This document shows positions 30,901 to 40,718 of a stretch of DNA of 64,000 nucleotides, in pieces. Source of the stretch: Pollenia angustigena (taxonomy: Eukaryota > Arthropoda > Insecta > Diptera > Polleniidae); assembly GCA_930367215.1 (NCBI GenBank), contig OV884059.1, positions 18,810,945-18,874,944 on the forward strand, written 5' to 3'. Position 1 is the first letter of the stretch. The number at the start of each line of letters is the position of its first letter. The translations under genes were made by a program, and so were the position numbers. The notes under the pieces were generated by a model that made no database searches, was not told the DNA's origin, and was given only the letters and a program-made list of their open reading frames with translations.

Positions 30901-33149
30901 CTACCGAAAAATGTAAAATCAGTGGCCAAGTTACAGTTTTCGAAGTCGATCAAAATTGCCATTTAAATTGTATTGTAATTTTGTTCGATATCGATATTTC
31001 GGCGATTTTACATTGTCTCTGTGCGGTTGCGTATTTGACCGACATCGTCGCTATGACATTTTCATCGATGACACAAAATTATCATAAATGAAAATTTTGT
31101 TGACGAATCCTCGCGACAATAGCGCAAACGGGTTATGCATAAAAACATCATTGTTCTCTCACCGTACTTAAGCCTGTTTTACACTATCACACAAGTCTTA
31201 TGTATTTTAAGAAAAATACAACCCTGTCATGATAATTTTTTTTTGTTTTTTGAAAGTTTTCAAACAATAATTAGATCAGGGAAGCATTTTCGTAAAATAC
31301 TTACGACTTTGCGAGGTAGTGTACTACAGCCTTTAGCGGTATTGCCTGCTTTGACTCTATACGTGAAGCAAAACATAACATCTGTCTTTAAGGACTCACT
31401 AATACGAGGACGCTTGCGAGACAAAATCAACTTTTAAAATCTATGAAAGTTTGGACATTTAGGTACTTTAAAAATTTCTATATGATACCAAAGAAAAATC
31501 AGCATCCGTCACCGATGATTAAACATTGTCAGCGTTTGCCACGATGAATCATTATGACGTTCGAAACTGGGAATTCGCGCCAATAGTAGGCATGAGGGTA
31601 TTATGCGGTCGTGAAAATTAATGAAGTTAACCCAAATAGCGCGGTGTCAACGCTTTTCATTTGGAAAATCAGATTTTGACAAGTTGGCTGCTTTTTCAAA
31701 AAGTAATGGCAATTTAGATATTTTTGGTCAATGGTGGTTTATGTATCTCCATTTTTATTTCTATTTTGTGGGTTACTTAAAAACAAGAAAAGTCTACACT
31801 ACTGTTCATGACACACAGTTGACGCTCTTAAGCTGGAGGTCCACACCCTGCCTCCACCTTTTCGCCTCCATGCAGTGCATTCTACTTTTCAAGTTACATG
31901 CAACGTTTTTTACACGGCATCACTACAAGTTAAAATAAAAGTATACGTGTACCACTTTGTGTGTTCGTGTAATTAGGCAAAAAATAAGCATTGAAAAAAA
32001 TTGTTTGTTTAAAAAAACTCTTGAAAATTTTAAGATGTGAAGGGCGTTTTTTAGAGTGTCACAACTTTGAATTGGCATTACAGCTTTATTTGAGCACCTT
32101 TTTAACACCTGATAGTTGCTTTTTGTTTAAAATTTCATTATGATTTGACTAACACTAGAGCAGCGCGTGCAAATTGTTGAAATTTATTATCAAAATAATT
32201 CGGCGAATGGGCTGAAGCACAAATTGATTTTGAATTCCCATTCAAAATTTTATTTTCCGATGGAGGTCATTTCTGGTTGAATGGGTATGTAAATAAGCAG
32301 AATTGTCGCATTTGGAGTGAGGAAAATCAACAAGCTTGGGTCGAAACACCATAACATCCACAGAAAATTAGTGTTTGGTGCGCTTAATGGGCTGGCGGAG
32401 TCATTGCCCCATATGTCTTCAAAAATGATGATGGTCAGACTGCGAAAAGTTGTTGCAATTTGGTGTTCCAGATTGCGACTTCTACGCGCCAGCCATGGTA
32501 GCCACATGCCAGAAATCATATTAAAACATTAATTTCGAAAAAGTTTATTTCCAATAAAGCCCGTTTCATTGATATTAAAAATATATTTCCTTGTTTTTTA
32601 TGATTTAAACTTGTGTCACTCTTAATCATAACCTGAAGTATCGCCAATCTATCAGTATCGGTAACATCCATAACATAAATAATATGTTATTTTCCTTACA
32701 GAACACATTGCTGAGGTAGTTAAAAATGTCGAAAACGCCCAATACACATCGAAATGTTTCAGACACTGCTTAATGAAACAATTCGAAATGGTTAGTACCA
32801 ATTCAAATATAGAATATCCGTGACATATATAATTCTAATTTTATGTTATTTTAGATTAAAGAAGACTCCCTAATAATGGAGAAAGAAAAAACACTTGATT
32901 TATTGGGTTCAATGTATTCGGAGCGCAAAGATGAATTAGGTGAAATTATTGATGAATGCAATAAAAAAAATCAAGCCATTACCGAAAAGTAAGTATTTTC
33001 GTATAAAACACGTTATGTTATTGTTTTTGTTATTAAACATTTCTACAATAAACTAAATTAGATGTGAAAATGCCCATGCCCATGGTATGTGTACTTTGAA
33101 TGGCATGAAAGAACGTGGTTTCGAAATACCCGAACTTAAAGATGAATAA
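26941..33149 (+). CDS. Odorant-binding protein gene B (classic six-cysteine OBP), 5 exons
   Basis: Exons: 26941-27000, 27066-27150, 32702-32790, 32855-32988, 33062-33149; donors GTAAGT, GTAAGT, GTTAGT, GTAAGT and AG acceptors, with phases 0, 1, 0, 2 that restore one frame of 151 residues plus stop. The first 20-21 residues (MSSIPKLLIFFTLIALTFVR) form a signal peptide. Cysteines are at 42, 67, 71, 113, 124 and 133, spaced x24, x3, x41, x10, x8, exactly the classic OBP pattern with three disulfides. The mature length (about 130) is typical. Intron 3 (5.55 kb) is full of transposons. A TATA box precedes and AATAAA follows. No Drosophila orthologue name is claimed. With OBP gene A it likely forms a tandem cluster. 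Confidence 0.93.
27635..27860. repeat. Dispersed repeat, inverted partner of 415-690
   Basis: Shares GCTATTCCTATGCGCATTTC and AAGATTTTAGAAAAACTAAA with the reverse complement of 415-690. Lies in OBP gene B intron 3. Confidence 0.6.
27931..27966. repeat. CT dinucleotide microsatellite, 18 units
   Basis: A perfect (CT)18 run in OBP gene B intron 3. Confidence 0.95.
28890..29465 (+). repeat. Tandemly duplicated repeat with ACTAGATKACCCGTGCG signature
   Basis: ACTAGATTACCCGTGCGAAT at 28893 and ACTAGATGACCCGTGCGACT at 29272 each precede TATTTCGCACCG. The downstream block from CAATGAAAATATTAATTTTT through GAGATATTTGCAACCGAC occurs twice (about 29118-29268 and 29310-29460), nearly identical. An ACTAGCTGACCCG-type start is a known end signature of dispersed insect repeats, but the class cannot be assigned here. 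A TACA microsatellite lies at 29030-29064. Confidence 0.7.
29466..30151. other. Intronic gene-free stretch
   Basis: Within OBP gene B intron 3. Contains further partial copies of the preceding repeat (GGTACTTTTTG... near 29519 and 29634, 29748), otherwise no recognisable feature. Confidence 0.4.
30156..30654. mobile_element. piggyBac-like MITE candidate with GTGTGAAAAACCACAC hairpins
   Basis: TTAA flanks both ends (30152-30155 and 30655-30658). Outer bases CCTTTTAATCA and TGATTTGAGGG are imperfect inverted repeats. The short hairpin motif GTGTGAAAAACCACAC occurs near both ends (about 30171 and 30596), with a variant (GTGTTTGGTTTTCCACAC) at 30331. Non-coding. Confidence 0.5.
30660..31170. other. 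Intronic gene-free stretch
   Basis: Within OBP gene B intron 3. Less AT-rich near 30940-31130 but with no exon signals or repeat ends that I can support. Confidence 0.35.
31171..31285. mobile_element. Harbinger-type MITE (AGGCTAG family), truncated terminus
   Basis: After TTA the sequence AGCCTGTTTTACACTATCAC and ACAAGTCTTATG is the reverse complement of the right terminus of the family at 4338 and 37912; ACAACCCTGTCATGAT parallels its interior. The other end is missing. Confidence 0.5.
31834..31935. mobile_element. MITE with GGTCCAYACC termini, truncated
   Basis: GGAGGTCCACACC then TTTTCGCCTCCATGCAGTGC and CAAGTTACATGCAACGTTTT match 6110-6220. The right half is missing. Confidence 0.55.
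32152..32505 (+). pseudogene. DDE transposase relic, internally deleted, intronic
   Basis: N-terminal block LEQRVQIVEIYYQNNSA matches the N-terminal domain of this transposase family, and it jumps directly to the catalytic region (ILFSDGGHFWLNGYVNKQN, where SD is the first acidic site), then SVWCA-WAGGVIAPYVF. Two in-frame stops and loss of the second and third catalytic motifs make it dead. Lies in OBP gene B intron 3, about 200 bp before exon 3. Confidence 0.75.
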
Positions 33150-33370
33150 TGACGACCAATGCCAAACCCTATCTCCAGTTACCTTAAATACGACTTGTAA
33201 TACTTGTCTTAATTTTATCGATTTTCGGTTTTAATTTAAGTTTATTTTTAATTATTCCTATTATATACATACATAAACAGCATAATATCATACGGTACCT
33301 CAAACAAATTTGTAGTCAATATATTTTATAATATAAGATTGAATTAAGATCAAATATCTATTTTTTACAA

Positions 33371-33376
33371 AATAAA
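33371..33376 (+). promoter_or_regulatory. Polyadenylation signal of OBP gene B
   Basis: AATAAA 222 bp after the stop codon, the first canonical hexamer downstream and just before the piggyBac-like element at 33431. Confidence 0.6.
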
Positions 33377-33719
33377 TGTACATGAACAATGGTGTGGTTG
33401 AAAAATCTATTTGCTGACAAAGTTTATTAACCCATTTGGTCCCAGCGATTTTTTTTTCGAATAACTTTATAAAACTTGGTGGTTAATAGATAATTTGGGA
33501 CTAGAAAACACGAATCTGAAGTCCAAATTTTTTTTAGATTTTTTGTTTTTGAGAAAAATGGTGTTCGATTAATCGAACATTGGGCACTATTTAGCATTTT
33601 TATTTTATTGCTCCTATAGATTGTAAATATAGAAAACCTAAATTTTTTATAAACTGAAACTAATTTATTTTATTTTATTAAAGAAAAATAGAACAAGGCA
33701 TTTATTAAAATTAAAAATA

Positions 33720-33776
33720 TACAGTTGAACCTCGATTATCGGACTCGCACAGGACCGGGATGAGCATTGATAATAA
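33720..33776. mobile_element. Lone pogo/Tigger-like terminus
   Basis: TACAGTTGAACCTCGATTATCGG-type end, matching the termini of the element at 6027-8866. It is cut off by the HINE-like repeat starting at 33777, and no partner end was found. Confidence 0.55.
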
Positions 33777-34356
33777 AAACAAGTAAGAGTGCTATATTCG
33801 GCCGTGCCGAATCTTATATACCCTTCACCATTGTGGGAGCAGAATACAGAGCAACTAGACAAAAACTAAATAATTTTTACATATGTATACATACATATTT
33901 ACAATACTTAAAACTTCATTGTAAATAAAATTTAAAAAGCGAAAACTGGTAAATATTTTTTTTAAATCGTTTTTAGATCATAAAAAAATAAAAATATTAA
34001 AAAAAAATTTTCTTTTGAAAAAACCAAGATTCGAACCAGGGAACTCTCAGTTTCTAACTTAACACACCCCCTAGATAACTGAACCATGAAGGAACGTTAA
34101 TTTAGTATCATTAAAATGAAATATGGCACCTTTACTGTTCACAAAATTCAACACAGTTCAGTTGAAATTACTTTTGTTGTTATTGTTCACCGCAATAGCA
34201 AAGTTGGGAAATATATTCACCAAAATAGTTTGTGCCATGTATGTATGTGTGTTTGTTTGTCTTCTTTTATCTTTTTGGCGATTTTTTAAGTAGCAAAAAA
34301 ATACAAAAATTCCTAATTTCTATTTGTTAAAATAATTTCGTTAAATAGATGAAATA
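33777..34356 (+). mobile_element. HINE-like element, family I, copy 3 (5' part)
   Basis: AACAAGTAAGAGTGCTATAT, hairpin ATTCGGCCGTGCCGAAT, CTTATATACCCTTCACCATT, then the tRNA-like module. It ends where a second copy with the same leader begins (34357), so the two lie head to tail. The terminal hairpin is missing. Confidence 0.75.
34023..34090 (-). other. tRNA-like module inside family I repeat, copy 3
   Basis: On the minus strand an A-box-like TGGTTCAGTTA (34076-34086, one mismatch to TRGYNNARNNG) and a B box GGTTCGAATC (34028-34037) lie about 50 bp apart, the tRNA spacing. The acceptor stem is not intact, so this is not a functional tRNA gene. Confidence 0.6.
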
Positions 34357-35218
34357 ACAAGTAAGAGTGCTATATTCGGCTGTGCCGAATCTTATATACC
34401 CTTCACCATTGTGGGAGCAGAATACAGAGCAACTAGACAAAAACTAAATAATTTTTACATATGTATACATACATATTTACAATACTTAAAACTTCATTAT
34501 AAATAAAATTTAAAAAGCGAAAACTGGTAAATATTTTTTTTAAATCGTGTTTAGAACATAAAAAAAATTAAAATTAAAAAAAAAAATTTCTTTAAAAAAA
34601 AAAAGATTCGAACCAGAGAACTCACAGTTTCTAACTTAACACACCTCCTAGACAACTGAACCATGAAGGAACGCTGTTTAAATATCATTAAAATTAAATA
34701 TGGACCGTTTACTGTTTACAACTCAACTCAGTTTTTTGTTTGTAGGGGAGGTACCACGCCCACTTCTCCAATTCCGCCCACATTTTGTAGGATGGTGTGT
34801 ATTGGCAACCTAAATGTGTGTACCTAATTTGGAAACTTTGGCTTTTGCCGTTCCCCAGATATACAGCAAAAAGTAATAAAAATACAACAAACACAAGGGA
34901 TTTTTGTAAAAAATTAGAGGTAGTCGTGGTTTTTTACCCATATCTCAGCCATTTGCGGACCGATCTGGCTGAATTTCAATAGCAAAATTATAATAAGAAT
35001 ACCTGACATAAAGATACCCCAACCCAGTCCCCATCATATCTGGGGGCTTCGGAAAACCCATTTCAACAGACAGACGGACAGACGGATTTGAACTTCGCTT
35101 TTCATAAGGACCCAGAATAAATATACTTTATAGGGTGTAGGATCAATATTGTAGAAATTACAAACGGAATGACAAAGTTATACATATATACCCTTTTACC
35201 TTCGGTGAAAGGTATAAA
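34357..35218 (+). mobile_element. HINE-like element, family I, copy 4 (complete)
   Basis: The reference copy: leader and hairpin ATTCGGCTGTGCCGAAT, TATACCCTTCACC, tRNA-like module, the block AGGGGAGGTACCACGCCCAC, a (GACGGACA)n short tandem at 35071-35085, then CAGAATAAATATACTTTATA and CGGAATGACAAAGTTATACA, ending ACCTTCGGTGAAAGGTATAA. Both terminal hairpins and the short tandem are hallmarks of DINE-1/HINE repeats. Frames inside (34709-34982) are shared with 52163-52354 only because the repeat is. Confidence 0.8.
34603..34667 (-). other. tRNA-like module inside family I repeat, copy 4
   Basis: Minus strand A-box-like TGGTTCAGTTG (34653-34663) and B box GGTTCGAATC (34605-34614). Same layout as the module at 34023. 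Not a functional tRNA. Confidence 0.62.
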
Positions 35219-35339
35219 TATAGTTAATAGATAAATCGGGTGATTCTTCGTTAAGTTTAAAGTATAATGTAAAATAAAACACATAAATTTGAAAGTAAAC
35301 TTGAAATTTTTCTTATCGGTTAAAAGAATAATTTATGGC

Positions 35340-35640
35340 ATTAACTGTATGAAGATATATCATGGAAATATTGGCCGTGACTTCGTCTGAGGTGGTCCAT
35401 TCGGAAGGCCCACTCATTCGAGCATAGCGGCTGGTATCTCGCCAATAACACGAGTAATGAAAGCTTCCACTTATTCCTGAAGACAGTCATTACATATCCC
35501 CAGAGAAAATCGTCTAAGGTGTGATATCGCAAGATCTATGTGGAAAATTAACAGCAAAACATGAAATTATGTGCTCACCAAATTGTATATCTCGTAGCGC
35601 CTTCTTGTTGAAAACATATCTCACAGCGACCATGCGCTTG
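35340..35640 (-). pseudogene. DDE transposase relic, C-terminal part
   Basis: Minus strand: CFQQEGATRYTI (the QQDGATCHTA motif with the catalytic Asp changed to Glu), then YHTLDDFLWGYV corresponding to LTPLDxFLWGYL, then a frameshifted C-terminal region. Same family as 19659, 32152, 20630 and 10325. Confidence 0.72.
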
Positions 35641-35689
35641 ATTTTCAGGTTGCTATACTGGTTCTGTTCCATTTAATATTTTGACGAAA

Positions 35690-36325
35690 GTAAGGTTATT
35701 GCTTAAGATATTTTCAAGGCGTTTGACAGAGTCTGGTATGGTGCACTCTTGTCAAAATTTATTGCATTTGGTGTCGGTGAGAATTTCTCTCGATTTATAT
35801 TGAATTTTATCAGAGATCGCACTATACGAGTTGTTTAAGATAGGGTTTCGTCAAACGATTTCAAAATTTATTCCGGGGTGCCGCAAGGCTACGTTCTCTC
35901 TCCTACTATTTCTATTTTTATTTTTCTAAATGACCTCCTATGTCAAACTTCCTACCCTATCTACTCTTTTGCAAATGACAGCAACTTTGCCATTCGTAAT
36001 CATTTGATTATAGACCAAGAGTATCCGATGTTGGTTCTATGCTTCAGAACATGAATGATACAAGAGCCCATTCTTTTGTGGTCGATTGGCCTGTAAGTTG
36101 TACAATGCATTACAGGGAAAATTCGTTTTTTGGCAGGACTGTTCGTATGTGGAATAACCTTGCTGCTGAAGTCGTCCCTCTCACTGTCAACATGAATAAA
36201 TTCAAGTCGAATGTTCACAGGCACTACTGCCTCTTCTCTCCTTTCCATAACCTATTTTCCTAGTTCCAACCCAATGCAATGCGTTAGTAGGGGTCATCCC
36301 CTGAATGCTGGTCCTAACAAAAAAA
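35690..36325 (+). pseudogene. Non-LTR retrotransposon (LINE) fragment, internally deleted
   Basis: Reverse-transcriptase blocks in order: DIFKAFDRVWYGALLSKF, then RDRTIRVV, SGVPQGYVLSPTISIFIFLN, and YSFANDSNFAI where the catalytic FADD motif reads FAND. The frame then jumps to the C-terminal tail (36039-36263: RTVRMWNNLAAEVVP, NKFKSNVHRHYCL) and ends before AAAAAAAA at 36320. 5'-truncated with an internal deletion and stops. Jockey-superfamily-like by recall of the motif style. Confidence 0.82.
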
Positions 36326-36992
36326 AATATGATGCGAGGTTACCATTGACGGTAACATTCTGATTTTCCTCAATTTTGAAAAAATTTGGACCAATGATTA
36401 CACTCTCAGTTACAGCTGTAGTAGGCCGATTATGCGCACCGTAAGTTCCTCAAATCGCACGAAAAACATTTCTCACAGAACGCTACTTGTTCATAAGCTT
36501 TTTATTGTTCAGCAAAAACAGAACAAATTTATGTCCGTTTATTCAAATGCGTGAAAAATGGTAATATGCGATGATTCAGTTAGCCTTTCAGAGAAAACAA
36601 AAGTTCTAAATAGTGCCCAGTGTTCGAAAAATCGAACACTCCTTTTTAAAGTCAAATATCAAAAACACAATTGAAAAACACGGAAATGTTTTTGCTGTTG
36701 TTGAAAGTTTAATCGTTTTTCAATGGAACTGCATTTTTCCGTTTTTATTTTTTATACAAAGTTTTCAGTTTTAAAAATTATTCTAAAATTAAGGTTTTTT
36801 CTTCCCCCTTGTTATACAGGGGAGGAGTGAAGTGGGTAAGAACTTTTATTTTTATGTTTGTAGTTAACTACTTACAATATATAATTGTTTAAAAAAATTA
36901 GTTCTTTTTCTTACCTAAAAAGCGTAAAAAAATTAGAAAAACGCGTAAAATTAACTGTTCGAAAAATCGAACATTGGGACGATATGGGTTAA

Positions 36993-37732
36993 ATTTTTGC
37001 CTAAATATTGCCCCAAAATATCTCTTGTTATAATTGGGGGACTCACAAGGTGTCAAAAAGTCATAAGTCTAAAAATTATAACATGAAAAAATACGACTGT
37101 TGTAAACAACCCCTCATAATTAAGTGTGCCATTTTGAATTTAAATCAGCTGATTTAAAACAAATATAAAAAATAAATATTTATCTAACATCAAAAAATTT
37201 TTTAGTTCTAATCCATGAATAAATAAATAAAATTAGATCTTACCTGACTATTTTCCATATTTTATACGCAACTCACAAATAAATTTTATTTTGTTTGTTT
37301 ACCAAACATCAGAGTCCTAGGCCGATATAATTTGACGCCGCAAGTGTTTGGTTGCAACAAAAAAAGGTCAACTTCGGATATACGCTACAAAAACTAATGC
37401 GGATTGGCTCAGCCGCTCAGCGCAGATCTCTTCTGATTAATTACGACAGCACAATAAACATTGCAAGCAAAGTTCTATTTATTGAAGACACTTTTTGTTT
37501 ACAAAGCAACAACAATATTTGTAAGCCATTGTAAAATGTTAGAACACTATGACAATATAACATGATAGCACACCTTTTGAATACCCCAAATATGTAAGAA
37601 ATTAAGTATATGCTTTCAATAATAGTTGGCATCATTATTATTGAAAGCAGTGTTGCCAATAACGAATTTTAAAATAACACATGACACTCCCAAATTGCAC
37701 ATGTTATGCAAAACTACACACACTAAATTAAA
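36993..37732. other. Gene-free AT-rich stretch
   Basis: No exon or complete element recognised. A repeated ATTATTGAAAG block near 37614-37650 and a CAGTGTTGCC motif at 37647 (typical hAT-like terminus) lack partners. Confidence 0.35.
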
Positions 37733-37800
37733 CAAGTAAGAAAGTTTAGTCGGTCAAGCCACACCATTTGGTATCCTACACTACTAAATTCGTACTCAAA
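37733..37800 (+). mobile_element. HINE-like family II, leader fragment
   Basis: AACAAGTAAGAAAGTTTAGT then CGGTCAAGCCACACCATTTG and GTATCCTACACTACT. Only the first about 65 bp remain. Confidence 0.6.
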
Positions 37801-37911
37801 ACTTTTTACACAAAAACAGTTACTTCAGGTCGTCTATTTTTATTGTTCAAAACGAATGCGTTTATGCAAAAGAGAACAACAGCCAACGAAAAAAAAACAA
37901 ACAGGTTATAA

Positions 37912-38257
37912 AGGCTAGTTTACACTATTTTATTTTGATTTAATAGATGTCAAAAATTCAAGTAATATGTAAAAGTGTGATAGTGTGAATGCAATATGTC
38001 ACGAAAATGACAAGTATTACGAAAAAACAATTTTACATCCCATACGACTTCTTCGTTTTTTTAAATTTTTCAAAACAATAATACTTTTCATTTGATCAGG
38101 GTTGCATTTTAACAAAAGCATGTTCATGTATGATAGTGTGACTACAAACTGTATTATTATATTAGAATTTTTGACAGTCGCAACAAAACTCATTATATTT
38201 CTATCTCACAAAGTATAATGGAATACTCAAGACTTGTGTGATAGTTCAAACTAGCTT
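37912..38257. mobile_element. Harbinger-type MITE (AGGCTAG family), copy 2
   Basis: TAA at both edges (37909-37911, 38258-38260). Termini AGGCTAGTTTACACTAT and ATAGTTCAAACTAGCTT. Interior GTGTGATAGTGTGAATGCAA and GATCAGGGTTGCATTTTA are shared with 4338-4679. Non-coding. Confidence 0.78.
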
Positions 38258-38305
38258 TAAGTAAGAGTGAGTTTATGTGAATGACAAAAAATTAGACGAA
38301 AAACA

Positions 38306-38672
38306 GGGGGCTAACTATGGCAGTCATGATCGATACTTTTTTGATTCGAAAGCAGTTTTGTTTTTTATTCTTTCAGTCGATACTGAACGAATCGAAATTG
38401 TTTTTTTTTTTGTGTTGTAAAGAATTAAGGCTCAGTTAGCCGGGAGTAGTAGTAACAGTAACCTTACCGTAAAAAAGTAAGACCAATCTATTTCTTACAG
38501 ATTGAGACGTAACATCTTACTGCTAGCTGTAATCGTTCTAATTGTTTTACATACAACAAAATTAGTCAGCTGATTTTCAACGTTACTGTTACTCCCGGCT
38601 AACTGAGCCTTTAGAAATAAAATTGCTTTCGAATCGCAGAAATATTCGATCGCGACTGCCAGAATTAGCCCC
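38306..38672. mobile_element. MITE family with GGGGC...TGGCAGTCGTGATCG termini, copy 4 (interrupted)
   Basis: Left GGGGGCTAACTATGGCAGTC and right GACTGCCAGAATTAGCCCC. An unrelated MITE (38428-38610) is inserted next to a T-rich tract, and part of the core is lost. Confidence 0.8.
38428..38610. mobile_element. Harbinger-type MITE with AGGCTCAGTTAGCCGGGAGT termini
   Basis: TTA on both sides (38425-38427, 38611-38613). Left AGGCTCAGTTAGCCGGGAGT and right ACTCCCGGCTAACTGAGCCT are perfect inverted repeats; a 3-bp insertion (GTA) then offsets the continuing match GTAACAGTAAC. 183 bp, nested in the MITE at 38306-38672. Confidence 0.9.
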
Positions 38673-38687
38673 AGTGCACTCTTCTTA

Positions 38688-39319
38688 AGGCGCCCGTACA
38701 CGACATGTATTTGTCATCTGACATGTCAAATTTTCAAGTCACATGTAATTGTTCATGTCTGTCAAAATTGCTGTTTTACATAAGGTTTATAATATTCGGT
38801 CACAAACGTACATGTAATTTGCTTCTGACATTGTCTCTGTTTTTTTTCGCATTGTTATTGCAGAAACCAAAGTAGTTCTCGGTTTCAAAATAGCTTGCTG
38901 CCGCCACGAAAATATTTATTTGCGCCGTAAAATAATTTAGCCATCTTAACATTTTTTCTTTTATTTTAAAGATACCAAGTTAGAATTTTATAATTAAACG
39001 GTTTTTATGTATAAATACATAAATTCTATTCAATGGTGAGATTAGCATACATATCTTGGTATTGTAAAATATTAACTTCAGCCGGCTAATGATTCCGTCA
39101 ATAGTTGACGCCGCTGCCAGTTTCTTCCCGGCATAGATTTCTGATGTCAGATGGTTTGTCAGAAGAAAATAGAGCACGATCTAATTGAAATTTTGTCAGA
39201 TGAGTTTGCGTCTGACTTTTACAGAAGCAAAGTTAAAAAGGTAACACACGACATGTATGTGTTTTGCATTGGGAAATTTGACATGTCAGATGACAAAAAC
39301 ATGTCGTCTATATGCTCCT
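38688..39319. mobile_element. Harbinger-type MITE (ACATGTCGTC family), complete copy
   Basis: TTA on both sides (38685-38687, 39320-39322). Termini AGGCGCCCGTACACGACATG and CATGTCGTCTATATGCTCCT are inverted, followed by long inverted arms (TTGTCATCTGACATGTCAAA). Its right half recurs inverted at 9129-9474. Two overlapping frames are conserved between copies, but four of their amino-acid differences are replacements, which gives no sign of selection. Confidence 0.82.
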
Positions 39320-39322
39320 TTA

Positions 39323-39795
39323 GTACGGACTGGGTTCGAAGCTAACAAGAAAACACTAACAAAGCGAACATTTGTTTTTTCAGTTTGCTATACAAATTTA
39401 TAAGCAGCGTTGCTGTTTTGGTTACTTTAAACGAAAATTGATTACTTTTTTCCCATTTTGTTCACATTTTTCAACACAAAAATAACCAATTTTTTGTTTT
39501 GGAACAAGAAATACTTTTTGAACCTTAAAAATTGTATGTCGTATATGCGCATCTAAACCCAATACTTCTTCATCTACTTTAAATACTTTTTTTTAGAAGT
39601 GTAGATGGGCATTATCTGCTACTCTTAATGATTCATCTAACTGAAACACTTTTTTAGACAAACAATATGGTTAAAGGCCCTTGCGATCTCATCCCATTTA
39701 ATATGATTTATTTCCACCGGGCAAAAAGCAGCTACATATATGTATATAAAAGATTTACGGCATTATTAAGCTCAATTTTGCACGTTGATACCATA
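39323..39795. other. Gene-free stretch
   Basis: No exon or repeat terminus recognised. A repeated ATACTTTTTTTTAGAAGTGT-like block (39575-39660) is weakly duplicated. Confidence 0.35.
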
Positions 39796-39800
39796 ACTAC

Positions 39801-39975
39801 CCGTCTACAACTGACATGATTTGCTGTTATAACATGATGTTATAAAAGCGTTGTTAAAACATTTGCATTAACAACCGTGTTATAACACGAGAAAACCTCT
39901 AACATGATGAGTCTATACTTAACACTAACATCATTTTAGTGTTAATGTTAAGCATTTCATGTCAGTTGCAGACTG
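39801..39975. mobile_element. MITE family with GACATG/GTTATAAC core, copy 2
   Basis: Ends CCGTCTACAACTGACATGAT and ATGTCAGTTGCAGACTG are inverted. It is the reverse complement of 4030-4202. Internal inverted blocks TAACACTAACAT/TAGTGTTAATGTTA. Non-coding. Confidence 0.7.
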
Positions 39976-40086
39976 TATGTAACGCAGAGCAAGTTATACT
40001 AGTAAGAGCTCTTTATGGAAAAGTTGATTGAAAGCTCTAACTCAGAAAGTTTTGTCATTGGTGTTTGATATGAATAAAGTTCAAAT

Positions 40087-40553
40087 CAGTGTTCGTAAAT
40101 AAACAGTACATTATTTAGCGTTCGGCTCACACACCTAGGAACGATTTCTATTCTTTAGTGTTTGGGTAGACAAACACAACCCTAAATACCGTTCGTAACT
40201 ATTTTCAAGAAAGAGCCGAACATTATATAGTGTTCTGTTCTTCGTTAAAAAACAGAACAATTGAAGTGATACTGTAGAAAAATATTGTATTTTAATATTC
40301 TGTAATGTTTCTTTTTTTTACATTGATAAAGAAATGAACAAAAAAAAAATTTTAGCAACGACCGTAGCACGAACAGCTTGTGGGAGTATTGTGTACATAT
40401 ATGTTCTGTCTGTGTAAAATTATTTGGCTGGCTTTTTGGAAACGTTATTTTTCTAGTAATTTTCTACACAAACACTATTACCGATTGTGTTTTCCACAAA
40501 ACTATCGAACCAAACACTAAGGAACGATATTTAGTGCTTATTTTCGAACACTG
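40087..40553. mobile_element. hAT-like MITE with CAGTGTTCG termini
   Basis: Left CAGTGTTCGTAAATAAACA and right TTATTTTCGAACACTG are inverted. Target duplications GTTCAAAT (40079-40086) and CTTCAAAT (40554-40561) match at 7 of 8 bases and fit the hAT preference nTnnnnAn. The frame at 40378-40599 crosses the right end and is not a gene. Confidence 0.78.
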
Positions 40554-40718
40554 CTTCAAATGTTGCCAAATGTCCCATACGCAAACAAATTACCTTTAAG
40601 TAAAGTTAATCTTTTTTAGAACAATTGTGATTTTTAGTTGAACTGTTAATTTTTAATTTTAATATTTTCAGTTAGGCTTGTGTTCTTCAAATTTAACTTT
40701 CATTTAATTATTTTTACT

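Larger units (their letters stand above)
33431..36988. mobile_element. piggyBac-like non-autonomous element filled with later insertions
   Basis: TTAA flanks both ends (33427-33430, 36989-36992), the piggyBac target duplication. Termini CCCATTTGGTCCCA and TGGGACGATATGGG are inverted, and palindromes containing TTCGATTAATCGAA / TTCGAAAAATCGAA occur near both ends (33566, 36626, 36957). Between them lie a lone pogo terminus, two family I HINE-like repeats, a transposase relic and a LINE fragment. No piggyBac frame remains. Confidence 0.75.

Noticed and set aside
34709..34982. Overlapping sense and antisense frames also found at 52163-52354
   Set aside because: They are part of the family I HINE-like repeat body, including CCACGCCCACTTCTCC; no domain and no selection.
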